Shown piece by piece: positions 49,461-58,386 of a stretch of 64,000 nt of DNA (the stretch's first letter is position 1; each line of letters begins with the position of its first letter). The DNA is taken from NCBI GenBank assembly GCA_963773655.1, contig CAVZBX010000001.1, forward strand, positions 558,001-622,000, read 5' to 3'. Both the position numbers and the translations under genes were made by a program. Under the pieces are notes generated by a model, which was given only the letters and a program-made list of their open reading frames with translations, did not search any database and was not told where the DNA came from. Source of the stretch: DASSQJ01 sp963773655 (GTDB lineage: Bacteria > Actinomycetota > Actinomycetes > Actinomycetales > Dermatophilaceae).

Positions 49461-49703
49461 TCAGCTGCCGGCGGGGCCGCCCTCGTCGTCGCCGCGGTCG
49501 GCCCGCGTGGCCACGAAGTCGCGGGTCTCGGCGTACATCCGCTCGATGTAGCTCTCGAGCTCGGTGGTCTCCACCCGCCACTGCCCCCGCCCGCCGACCT
49601 TGATGGCGGGCAGGTCGCCGCTGCGCACCAGCGCGTAGGCCTGCGCGGCGGAGATGTCGAGGATCTCGGACACCTCGGTCAGCGGGATGAAGCGGCGGGC
49701 CAC
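49461..49703 (-). CDS. BldC/excisionase-type helix-turn-helix protein
   Basis: The product is 80 residues from GTG 49703. The core MARRFIPLTEVSEILDISAA is followed by QAYALVRSGDLPAIKVGGRG and WRVETTELESYIERM, the winged HTH layout of MerR-like BldC and of AlpA/Xis excisionases: helix, turn with LPAIKVGGRGQWRV wing, helix. A Gly/Asp-rich tail follows. BldC binds direct repeats cooperatively, head to tail, in Streptomyces (established). A direct-repeat array with 10-bp spacing lies 1.1 kb away at 48611. No integrase is nearby, so a phage excisionase role is unlikely. Confidence 0.85.
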   Translation of the reverse strand: MARRFIPLTEVSEILDISAAQAYALVRSGDLPAIKVGGRGQWRVETTELESYIERMYAETRDFVATRADRGDDEGGPAGS

Positions 49704-49803
49704 GGCGCCAGTGTGCCACCCGGCCGGTGAGGTCCCGTGAAGACCGTCCACAGGCCACCCGGCTCGGGAGGCGAGCCGGGCCGGCCTGGATGAGAATCGC
49801 GCC

Positions 49804-50478
49804 ATGAGCGACCTCCCGGCGCCCACGGCCTCGCGGCTGCGCGCCCCCTCGTGGCGCGACTCGCGGCTCCTCGTCGGCGTGCTGCTCGTCCTCGTCTCGA
49901 CCGTGGCGGGGGCCGTGGTCGTGGCCCGGGCCGACGAGCGCGTGCCCGTCTTCGCGGCGGCCACCCCGGTGGCCCCGGGCGAGCGGGTCACGGCCGACGA
50001 CCTCACCGTCGTCGACGTCCAGCTCGGCGGCGGCGCGGCCGCGTACCTGCCCGCCGACCGGCCCCTGGCCGACGACACCTACGCCCTGCGGCCGCTGCGT
50101 CCGGGCGAGCTGGTGCCGGCCGCAGGCGTCGGCACCGCGGCCGAGGTCGGGGTCCAGCAGGTGGCGCTGCTCGTCGACGCCACGTCCGCCGCCGCACTCT
50201 CCGCGGGCTCGGTCGTCGACGTCTACGTCAACCGGCCGGAGGAGGGGTCGGCCGCTGTCGGTGTGCCGCGGCTGCAGGGGCCGGAGCGCGTGCTCGAGGC
50301 AGTGTCGGTGGTGCGGGTCGCCGGCGACGACGCCGTGCTGGGGAGCGCCACCGCGACCCGGGCCGTACAGGTGATGGTGCCGCGCGAGGCCGTCCCCGGC
50401 CTCGTCGCCGACGTCGACGTCGGCGCGCGGATCACCCTGGTCCCCGTGCCCGGCGGCGCCGGCGGGTCGGCGTCGTGA
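49804..50478 (+). CDS. SAF-domain (CpaB/FlgA-like) membrane-anchored protein
   Basis: The product is 224 residues from ATG 49804. There is one N-terminal membrane helix (LLVGVLLVLVSTVAGAVVVA), then an SAF domain (VPVFAAATPVAPGERVTADD, DTYALRPLRPGELVPAAGV) and a beta-rich C-terminal half ending VDVGARITLVPVPG. It resembles a second, shorter CpaB (compare 21527). GAGAAT six bases before the ATG could serve as the -10 box of a leaderless message. The stop overlaps the GTG of the next gene (GTGA). No pilin or ATPase gene of a second Tad system adjoins, so this looks like an orphan module. Confidence 0.85.
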   Translation: MSDLPAPTASRLRAPSWRDSRLLVGVLLVLVSTVAGAVVVARADERVPVFAAATPVAPGERVTADDLTVVDVQLGGGAAAYLPADRPLADDTYALRPLRPGELVPAAGVGTAAEVGVQQVALLVDATSAAALSAGSVVDVYVNRPEEGSAAVGVPRLQGPERVLEAVSVVRVAGDDAVLGSATATRAVQVMVPREAVPGLVADVDVGARITLVPVPGGAGGSAS

Positions 50479-51821
50479 CGACGGTCCTCACCGCGGTCAC
50501 CCACCGGCACGAGGCCGGCTTCGTCGAGGTGCTCGGGGCGGCGCCCGGGCTCACCCTCGTACGCCGGTGCGCCGACCTCGCCGAGCTGCTCTCGGCCGGG
50601 GCCGCCGGGGTGGCCCGGGTGGCGGTGCTGTCCCCCGACCTGCGCGGCCTGGACCGCGACGCCCTCAGGCACCTCGCCGGCCACGGCGTGCGGGCCGCGG
50701 GGCTGGTGGCCACCGACGACGAGGACGGGGAGCGGCGGCTGCGCCAGCTCGGGGTGGGCACCATCCTGCATCCCGGGGACGACGCCGCGACGGTCGCCGC
50801 CGCCCTGACCGAGATCGCCGGGTCGGGCGCCGGCGACGGGGACGCAGCGGGCGCGAACGCCGCGGACCCCCCGCCGGCCACGGACGACCTCGCGGACCCG
50901 GTCCCCACGATGCCCACGCCGGTCACCGTCGTCTGGGGGCCCACCGGCGCGCCCGGGCGCACCACGGTCGCCGTCACGCTCGCCGCCCAGCTCGCCGCCG
51001 GGGGAGTGCGGACCCTGCTCGTCGACCTCGACACCTGGGGGGCCTGCGTCGCGCAGGTGCTCGGGATGGTCGACGAGGCGCCGGGCGTGGCCGCGGCCGC
51101 CCGGGCCTCCGAGCACGGCGGGCTGGACGTGCCCGCCCTCGCCCGCCTCGCCCCGGAGGTGGTTCCCCGGCTCCGGGTGCTCACCGGCCTGCCGCGGGCC
51201 GACCGCTGGCCCGAGCTGCGCGCCGGGGCCGTCGAGGACGTGCTCCGCCTGGCGCGCTCGGTCGCCGACCACGTCGTCGTCGACACCGGCTTCGCCGTCG
51301 AGGACGACGAGGAGCTCAGCTACGACACCGCCGCACCGCGCCGCAACGCCAGCACCCTCGTGGCCCTCGCGGCCGCCGACCGGCTCGTCGTCGTCGGTGC
51401 CGCCGACCCGGTGGGGCTGCAACGGCTGGTGCGCGCCGTCCAGGAGGTGGCCCTGCGCCCCTCGCCGCCGCCGCTCGTCGTCGTCAACAAGACCCGCACG
51501 TCCGCGGCCGGGGCACGGCCGGAGCGCTCCATCGGCGAGGTGCTCCGGCGCTTCGCCGGCCTGGAGGCGGTGCGGTTCCTGCCGTGGAGCCCGCAGGAGT
51601 GCGACGAGGCGCTGCTCGCGGGGCGGACGCTCACCGAGACCCATCCCCGCGCCGCGCTCACCCTCGCGGTCGGCGAGCTGGCCGCCGAGCTCGACCCCCG
51701 CGTCGCCCCGGCCGTCAGGGCCGGTCGACGAGCCGGTCGACGACGTCGTGCAGGTGGCGTCGGAAGCGCTCCAGCATCGCGCTCTCGGGCGGCGAGCGCC
51801 GCCGCCCCGAGTGGTCGATGA
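50475..51821 (+). CDS. CpaE/MinD-like protein with non-canonical Walker A
   Basis: The product is 448 residues, coupled to the SAF gene. The N-terminal 130 residues form a receiver-like domain (VAVLSPDLRGLDRDALRHLA, TILHPGDDAATVAAAL). After an acidic Ala-rich linker the P-loop region reads WGPTGAPGRTTVAVTLAAQL. Both the signature Lys and the Walker A Lys of MinD-type ATPases are replaced, with Arg in the second place. LLVDLDTWGACVAQ, VVDTGF and VVVNKTR are the other MinD-like blocks. The C-terminus is Arg/Ala rich and overlaps the convergent TetR gene by about 107 bases, so the natural end may be earlier. It probably partners the SAF protein in an envelope-located complex. Confidence 0.82.
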   Translation: MTTVLTAVTHRHEAGFVEVLGAAPGLTLVRRCADLAELLSAGAAGVARVAVLSPDLRGLDRDALRHLAGHGVRAAGLVATDDEDGERRLRQLGVGTILHPGDDAATVAAALTEIAGSGAGDGDAAGANAADPPPATDDLADPVPTMPTPVTVVWGPTGAPGRTTVAVTLAAQLAAGGVRTLLVDLDTWGACVAQVLGMVDEAPGVAAAARASEHGGLDVPALARLAPEVVPRLRVLTGLPRADRWPELRAGAVEDVLRLARSVADHVVVDTGFAVEDDEELSYDTAAPRRNASTLVALAAADRLVVVGAADPVGLQRLVRAVQEVALRPSPPPLVVVNKTRTSAAGARPERSIGEVLRRFAGLEAVRFLPWSPQECDEALLAGRTLTETHPRAALTLAVGELAAELDPRVAPAVRAGRRAGRRRRAGGVGSAPASRSRAASAAAPSGR

Positions 51822-52353
51822 TGCCGGCGCGCACGAAGGAGTGGCTCGTCCACACGATGGTGAAGACCAGCATGTCGACGTCGAGCCCGGCCGCCATCCC
51901 GGCCCGGTCGAGCAGGCCACGGACCACCGACGAGACCTCGCGGACCAACGGGCCGGCGTGGTCGGTCTCGATCTCGGCGACGTCGGGGCCCTCGCTGAGC
52001 CAGCGCCGCATCCACAGCGCCGGCACGTGCGGGTTCGCGACGCTGAAGTCGAGATAGGCGTCCACGAAGCGGCCGAGGGCGGCGCGCACCTCCGCCGGGT
52101 CGGCACCGGCCGACGCGAGCGTCGCCAGGGGAGCGGCCATCGCCTCGCGCTGCGCCTGGTGCCCGCGGCGGACCACCTCGCGGTAGAGGTCCGGCTTGCT
52201 CCCGACGTGGTACGCCACGGTGGCGATGTTGAGGCCGACGCCGTCGGCGATGGTGCGGGTGCTCGTGGCGTCGTACCCGCGCTCGGCGAACAGCTCGGTG
52301 GCGGCACGCAGGATGCGCTCGCGGCTCGTCGCCGGCTCGGTGGTCGTCGTCAC
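51715..52353 (-). CDS. TetR-family transcriptional repressor
   Basis: The product is about 212 residues from GTG 52353; a TTG start at 52389 is possible. The N-terminal HTH reads SRERILRAATELFAERGYDA with TSTRTIADGVGLNIATVAYH and VGSKPDLYREVV. The C-terminal ligand domain is all helical (AALGRFVDAYLDFSVANPHV, WLSEGPDVAEIE). It is divergent from a flavin monooxygenase gene, with a 30-bp palindrome between them, the standard arrangement for a local repressor controlling both genes. Confidence 0.9.
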   Translation of the reverse strand: MTTTTEPATSRERILRAATELFAERGYDATSTRTIADGVGLNIATVAYHVGSKPDLYREVVRRGHQAQREAMAAPLATLASAGADPAEVRAALGRFVDAYLDFSVANPHVPALWMRRWLSEGPDVAEIETDHAGPLVREVSSVVRGLLDRAGMAAGLDVDMLVFTIVWTSHSFVRAGIIDHSGRRRSPPESAMLERFRRHLHDVVDRLVDRP

Positions 52354-52376
52354 GCCGTCGATCGTAGGCACGGCAC

Positions 52377-52406
52377 GCCTCTCAGTCAATCACTTGACGG
52401 AGAGGC
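52377..52406. promoter_or_regulatory. 30-bp palindromic operator between tetR and the monooxygenase gene
   Basis: GCCTCTC (52377) pairs with GAGAGGC (52400-52406), and inside it GTCAA pairs with TTGAC, both centred on the same point (52391/52392) around TCAC. Twelve of thirteen pairs match, which fits a TetR operator. Confidence 0.7.
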
Positions 52407-52423
52407 AGAGGGTGCGGCACACT
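52394..52423 (+). promoter_or_regulatory. putative promoter of the monooxygenase gene
   Basis: TTGACG at 52394-52399 and CACACT at 52418-52423 with an 18-base spacer. The -35 box lies inside the palindromic operator, so repressor binding would block it. The -10 match is weak. Confidence 0.4.
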
Positions 52424-52486
52424 CGTCCGCATCTCTCCATCATGTGATGGATGCCGCCTTCCCCCTTCTCCTCGAGGAGCACCACG

Positions 52487-53836
52487 ATGCCCACCCCCAC
52501 CCGGGTCGCCGTCATCGGCGCCGGCGCCGCCGGCCTCGCCGCGGCCACGTCCCTCCTGCGCGAGGGCCTCGACGTCGTGGTGCTCGAGAAGGGCGACCGG
52601 CCGGGCGGCCTCTGGGCCCAGGGCAACGCCAGCGGGCTCTCGCCGGCCTACGACACGCTGCACCTGAACACGAGCAAGGGCCGCACCGAGTTCGCCGACT
52701 TCCCGATGCCGGCCGAGTGGCCCGACTACCCCTCGGCCGCCAAGGTCGCCGGCTACCTCGCCGACTACGCCGCGGCCTTCGGGGTCGCCGAGCGAATCCG
52801 CTACGGCACCGAGGTCGAGTCGGTCGTGCGCCGTGACAGCGGCTGGGAGGTCGCGGTCGCCGGGGGAGCCTTCGAGCAGTTCGACGCCGTCGTCGTCGCC
52901 AACGGCCACAACTGGAGCCCGCGCTGGCCCGACCCGGCCTACCCCGGCCACTTCACCGGCGAGCAGATGCACGCGCACGACTACCGCGGCCCGGACCAGC
53001 TGCGCGGCAAGCGGGTCGTCGTCGTCGGGATGGGCAACTCGGCGATGGACATCGCCGTCGACGCCTCCTACGCCGGCGCCGGCCCGGTGCTGCTCAGCGC
53101 CCGTCACGGCGCGCACATCGTGCCCAAGTACCTCTTCGGCCGCCCCGCCGACGCCACCGGCGGCGCCATCGCGCGGCTGCCGTGGCGGCTGCGCCAGCGC
53201 CTCGCCGAGACCATGCTCCGGCTCGCCGTCGGCCGGCCCGAGCGGTACGGGCTCCCGGCTCCCTCCGGCGGCCTGTTCCAGAACCACCCGACGATCAGCG
53301 ACTCGATCCTGCACCGGATCACCCACGGCGAGGTCCGCCCCAAGCCGGGCATCGAGCGCTTCGACGGCGACCGCGTCGTCTTCACCGACGGCAGCTCCGA
53401 ACAGGCCGACCTCGTCGTCTGGGCCACCGGCTACCGGGTGAGCATCCCGTTCCTCGGCCAGGAGTGGCTCGGCGGCGACCCCGAGGCGATGCCGCTCTAC
53501 CAGCGCGTCTTCCACCTCGAGGACCCGACCCTGACCTTCGTCGGGCTCATGCAGTCCACCGGCGCCGCCCTGCCCGTCGTCGAGGCCCAGGCCAAGCTCG
53601 TCGCGGCCCACCTCGGCGGCCGCTACGCACTGCCGTCGGTCACCGACCAGCAGCAGGCGGTCGACAGCGCCCTCGCGGCCGCGATCGAGCGCTGGGGCAC
53701 GAAGCGCCCGATGATGCGCATCGACTTCGACCGGTACGTGGCCGACCTGCCCAGGGAGGTCGCGGCCGGTGAGCGGCGCGCCCTCGACGGCGCCGCCACC
53801 TTCGCCCCCGTTCCGGGGGCCGGGGCCCGCACCTGA
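52487..53836 (+). CDS. flavin-containing monooxygenase (FMO/BVMO-like)
   Basis: The product is 449 residues from ATG 52487, with GAGGAG just upstream. The FAD fingerprint is VAVIGAGAAGLAAATSLLRE, followed by EKGDRPGGLWAQGNA and the family segment DTLHLNTSKGRTEFADFPMP. The NADPH fingerprint is VVVVGMGNSAMDIAVDASYA. FxGxxxHSxxY-like GHFTGEQMHAHDYRGPDQLR matches the FMO identifying motif, and DLVVWATGYRVSIPFLGQE is the usual C-terminal ATGY motif. Such enzymes oxygenate N- or S-containing or ketone substrates. The inducer-controlled arrangement with TetR suggests a catabolic or detoxifying role, substrate unknown. Confidence 0.92.
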   Translation: MPTPTRVAVIGAGAAGLAAATSLLREGLDVVVLEKGDRPGGLWAQGNASGLSPAYDTLHLNTSKGRTEFADFPMPAEWPDYPSAAKVAGYLADYAAAFGVAERIRYGTEVESVVRRDSGWEVAVAGGAFEQFDAVVVANGHNWSPRWPDPAYPGHFTGEQMHAHDYRGPDQLRGKRVVVVGMGNSAMDIAVDASYAGAGPVLLSARHGAHIVPKYLFGRPADATGGAIARLPWRLRQRLAETMLRLAVGRPERYGLPAPSGGLFQNHPTISDSILHRITHGEVRPKPGIERFDGDRVVFTDGSSEQADLVVWATGYRVSIPFLGQEWLGGDPEAMPLYQRVFHLEDPTLTFVGLMQSTGAALPVVEAQAKLVAAHLGGRYALPSVTDQQQAVDSALAAAIERWGTKRPMMRIDFDRYVADLPREVAAGERRALDGAATFAPVPGAGART

Positions 53837-53936
53837 CCCCGGCGTCGCCGGCGGGCCGCGAACGGGACCGGCGCGCACCACGCCACGACCCGGGACCCAC
53901 CGGTCCCGACGCGCACCGTCTGACACGATAGGCACC

Positions 53937-55370
53937 GTGGCAGAACGGCTCAGCTCGCTCGACGCGTCGTTGCTCCGGATGGAGGACGCCGCGACACCGA
54001 TGCACGTCGGGTCGGTCATGGTCTTCGACGCCCCCGAGGGCGGGTTCGACTACGAGCGCCTGATCAGCCTGATCAGCGAGCGGATCGCGCACGTGCCGCG
54101 GTACCGCCAGCGTGTGCGCACCGTGCCGGCCGGTCTCGGCAACCCGGTCTGGGTCGACGACAGGAACTTCGACCTCAGCTACCACGTCCGCCGCAGCGCG
54201 CTGCCGAGGCCGGGGTCGGACGAGCAGCTCGAGGAGCTGGTCGCGCGGATCCAGCCCCGGCCCCTGGACCGGTCCCGCCCGCTCTGGGAGGTCTACCTCG
54301 TCGAGGGCCTCGCCGAGGACCGGTTCGCGATCATCGCCAAGAGCCACCCCAGCCTCGTCGACGGCGTCCACGCGGTCGACCTCGGCGGGGTCCTCCTCGA
54401 CGGCAACCCCTCGGTGCCCGACGGCGGCCTCCCGGCATGGCGCCCGCGCCCGGAGCCCACCGGCGCCGAGCTCGTCGTCGGGGCCCTCGCCGACGCCGTC
54501 CGCACCCCCAGCCAGGTGGTCGACACCGTCCAGCACGGCGTCGCCGACCTCGCGCACACCCTCGGCAGGGTCGCCTCGGTCGCCGGCGACGTGGTCTCCA
54601 CGATCGCGCGGGTCTCCGCGCGCCCGGCCCCCGAGTCACCGCTGAACGTCACCGTGGGTCGCGCCCGGCGCTACATCATGGTCGGCACCGACCTCGAGGA
54701 CTACCGCACCGTGCGGGCCCAGCTCGGCCGCGGCTCGTTCGCCGAGGAGGTCACGGTCAACGACGTCATCCTCGCCACCATCGCCGGGGCCTTCCGGTCC
54801 TGGCTGCTCACCCGCGGCGAGGCGGTCTACCCGGGCTCGACGGTGCGCGCCCTGGTCCCGGTGTCGGTGCTGGACGCCGACGGCGAGGTCCCGCCCGGCG
54901 GCCAGGTGCAGGCGTGCTTCGTCGACCTGCCCGTGGGCGAGCCCGGGCCCTCGATGCGGCTGCACCAGATCGCGTTCTCGATGCGCCAGCAGATGGAGAC
55001 CGGCACGCACCGCGCCGTCGCCGCCGACACCCTCGCCGGCCTCGGTGGGTTCGCGCCGCCGAACATGCACGCCCTCGGGGCCCGGCTCGGCGGGATGGTG
55101 TCGCGGCGGCTCTACAACGTCGTCATCACCAACGTCCCGGGACCGCAGAGCCCCCGGTACGCCGCCGGCGCCCGGATGGTGTCCACCTACCCCGTCACGC
55201 CGCTCGGCCCGACGATGGCACTGTCGATCGGCCTGACCTCCTACGACGGCGGCGTCCACTACGGGCTCTACGCCGACCGCGACGCGATGCCCGACGCCGA
55301 CGTCCTCGGGCGCGGGGTCGTCGACGCCCTCGCCGAGCTGCTCGAGGCGCCCCGCTCGGCGGCCCGATGA
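53937..55370 (+). CDS. WS/DGAT-family wax ester synthase/diacylglycerol acyltransferase-like protein
   Basis: The product is 477 residues from GTG 53937. The N-terminus AERLSSLDASLLRMEDAATP with MHVGSVMVFD is typical of the actinobacterial triacylglycerol synthase family. PLWEVYLVEGLAEDRFAIIA precedes the catalytic region, and VTVNDVILATIAGAFRSWLL, VPVSVLDADG and NVVITNVPGPQSPRYAAGAR are the other conserved blocks (the NVPGP motif is present). The catalytic HHxxxDG appears as HPSLVDG (His137, Pro138), so the second His, considered the catalytic base in studied enzymes, is absent. Either activity is lost or altered, or this belongs to a branch with a variant motif. The stop lies in the first copy of a 17-bp duplication. 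Confidence 0.88.
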   Translation: MAERLSSLDASLLRMEDAATPMHVGSVMVFDAPEGGFDYERLISLISERIAHVPRYRQRVRTVPAGLGNPVWVDDRNFDLSYHVRRSALPRPGSDEQLEELVARIQPRPLDRSRPLWEVYLVEGLAEDRFAIIAKSHPSLVDGVHAVDLGGVLLDGNPSVPDGGLPAWRPRPEPTGAELVVGALADAVRTPSQVVDTVQHGVADLAHTLGRVASVAGDVVSTIARVSARPAPESPLNVTVGRARRYIMVGTDLEDYRTVRAQLGRGSFAEEVTVNDVILATIAGAFRSWLLTRGEAVYPGSTVRALVPVSVLDADGEVPPGGQVQACFVDLPVGEPGPSMRLHQIAFSMRQQMETGTHRAVAADTLAGLGGFAPPNMHALGARLGGMVSRRLYNVVITNVPGPQSPRYAAGARMVSTYPVTPLGPTMALSIGLTSYDGGVHYGLYADRDAMPDADVLGRGVVDALAELLEAPRSAAR

Positions 55371-55397
55371 CCGAGGACCCCCGATGACCGAGGACCC
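55364..55397 (+). repeat. 17-bp tandem duplication at the gene junction
   Basis: CCGATGACCGAGGACCC occurs at 55364-55380 and 55381-55397, followed by a partial third copy CCGATG that supplies the next gene's start codon. Each copy also carries the GAGGACC used as ribosome site. Confidence 0.85.
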
Positions 55398-55400
55398 CCG

Positions 55401-55826
55401 ATGCCGCTGACCCGCGTCTACCTCGCGCTCACCCCGGCCGACCTCGACGCGCTCGCCGAGGAGGGGACGCTCGGTGGGTCCCCACGCCGCGCGCACGCCG
55501 TCACCCCCGCGCTCGGCACGCCGGGGCTGACCACCGACGTGGAGCAGCTCGAGCACCTGGCCTGGGTCGCGGCGGCGGAGGAGGCCGGGCGCGGTGCCGC
55601 CGCGGGCACCCGCCGGGTCGTGGCCGCCGCCGACGTCGAGGTCGAGGCGGTCAGGCACCCGACCAGCCCCGACGTGCCGTCGCGGGTGGAGGTCACGGAG
55701 CCGGTGAGCCGCCGCCAGGTCGTGTCCTTCCACGTCGACGAGGAGCCCGACGCCGGCGGCACCGGCGACCTGCTCTGGTACGACGTCACCGAGCTCGACG
55801 ACGTCCGCGCCCTCGTGCGCGGCTGA
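55401..55826 (+). CDS. DUF6912-like hypothetical protein
   Basis: The product is 141 residues from ATG 55401. The N-terminus LTRVYLALTPADLDALAEEG and the middle HLAWVAAAEEAGRGAAAGTR, RRVVAAADVEVEAV, ending LLWYDVTELDDVRALVRG, match a small actinobacterial family of unknown function often annotated DUF6912; this is from memory. There is no signal peptide or membrane span. The sequence suggests a compact alpha/beta protein. It is tightly spaced after the WS/DGAT gene and probably co-transcribed. Confidence 0.65.
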   Translation: MPLTRVYLALTPADLDALAEEGTLGGSPRRAHAVTPALGTPGLTTDVEQLEHLAWVAAAEEAGRGAAAGTRRVVAAADVEVEAVRHPTSPDVPSRVEVTEPVSRRQVVSFHVDEEPDAGGTGDLLWYDVTELDDVRALVRG

Positions 55827-55880
55827 ACCGGGGTCGGGGAGGCGCCCCAGTCCGCGACCCACCACGCGACATCCCCCGGT

Positions 55881-55990
55881 CGAGGATCCGCGACGTCACG
55901 GTGACGACGCGGATGTCCGGTGCCGACGCCGCAATTGCCGCGTCAGCACCGGGCAACCGCGTCATCCCAGTGGTGACGCGGTTGCTCCGG
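55881..55990. repeat. 110-bp nested imperfect palindrome
   Basis: The whole segment 55881-55990 is an imperfect inverted repeat centred on CAATTG (55932-55937). The inner 36 bases (55917-55952) are nearly perfect. Each outer arm contains its own palindrome: CCGCGACGTCAC with GTGACGACGCGG at 55888-55912, and a perfect 11-bp stem CAACCGCGTCA / TGACGCGGTTG at 55954-55984. The motif GCGTCA/TGACGC recurs in all three. It occupies most of the 260-base gap before the P5C dehydrogenase gene. Confidence 0.8.
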
Positions 55991-56086
55991 ACGCTCCCGA
56001 CGACAGGCGCGGCTTGCGGCGCCCCGAGCCGGGGGGAAGAGTGGGTACCGTCCCGTCGTCGTGACCCGATCGAGGTGCCCTGACCC

Positions 56087-57715
<1,629 letters not shown>

Positions 57716-57765
57716 CCCGCGTCGCGGCCTCTCCCATCCCGGGGAGCCCGCCAGCCCGCGACCCA

Positions 57766-57824
57766 GTGCCAGTTCGGCCGGTCGACACGCCCTCCGAGGG
57801 CGGGTCGACCGGCCGAACCGGCAC
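57766..57824. terminator. bidirectional terminator hairpin between convergent genes
   Basis: A 21-bp stem (57766-57786 with 57804-57824) has a single mismatch, and its 17-base loop contains a smaller CCCTCCGAGGG hairpin. It lies between the stops of the P5CDH gene and the reverse-strand DUF2505 gene. Confidence 0.8.
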
Positions 57825-57848
57825 CACGCCGAAGGCAGCCGGGGCGGG

Positions 57849-58343
57849 TCAGCGGGCGAGCCACTCCCGGAGCAGCCGGATCTCGATGTCGATCGCGACG
57901 TTGATGGGATGAGCCGCGGCCCGCTCGATCCGCCCGCCGATGAGCGGGACCTGGGCCCGCAGGACCGTGTCGATGGCCTCGACCGTGCCGGACCCGTTCG
58001 GCTCGAGCCGGACCGCCCCCTTGAGGGTGAGTGGGGCGCCCTTGACGTGCATGTCGAGGCTCGACTCGTGGATGCCGTCGGCACCGGGCGCGGCCCATTC
58101 GTGGAACTCGACGATGATGAGGTGGTCGCCGACGAAGGACCGGGCGACGTCGGGCAGCCCCTGCGAGGGCAGCTCGCGCTCGGTCCGGACCCGCGCCCCC
58201 ACGGCCGCCGGTGTCACCTCCACCGTGTGGACGCCGCCGTTGGTCGTCGCGTCGCACTTGGCTTGTTGGAAGACCGGGTCGATGAGCACGGCGTAGACCT
58301 CGTCGGGGGAGCCGCGCAGCTCCTCGCGCCTGCTGACTCGCAC
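57849..58343 (-). CDS. DUF2505 (SRPBCC-like) protein
   Basis: The product is 164 residues from GTG 58343, with AGAGGAA upstream. The pattern is that of the helix-grip fold: an N-terminal strand and helix RREELRGSPDEVYAVLIDPV, FQQAKCDA, then strands (VHTVEVTPAAVGARVRTERE, LIIVEFHEWAAP, LTLKGAVRLEPNGSGTVEAI) and a long C-terminal helix (HPINVAIDIEIRLLREWLAR). This matches the actinobacterial DUF2505 family. The fold usually binds a hydrophobic ligand; no ligand is known. It lies downstream of the WXG-like gene pair on the same strand but 43 bases away. Confidence 0.8.
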   Translation of the reverse strand: MRVSRREELRGSPDEVYAVLIDPVFQQAKCDATTNGGVHTVEVTPAAVGARVRTERELPSQGLPDVARSFVGDHLIIVEFHEWAAPGADGIHESSLDMHVKGAPLTLKGAVRLEPNGSGTVEAIDTVLRAQVPLIGGRIERAAAHPINVAIDIEIRLLREWLAR

Positions 58344-58386
58344 GCTCGGTTCCTCTCTGCCGATGGGGGCCGGGGTCGTGATCCTC

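Noticed and set aside
49461..49703. The HTH gene as a prophage excisionase marking an integrated element
   Set aside because: There is no integrase, attachment repeat or tRNA nearby, and the position next to the LysM and Rv3235-like genes fits a chromosomal BldC-type regulator better.
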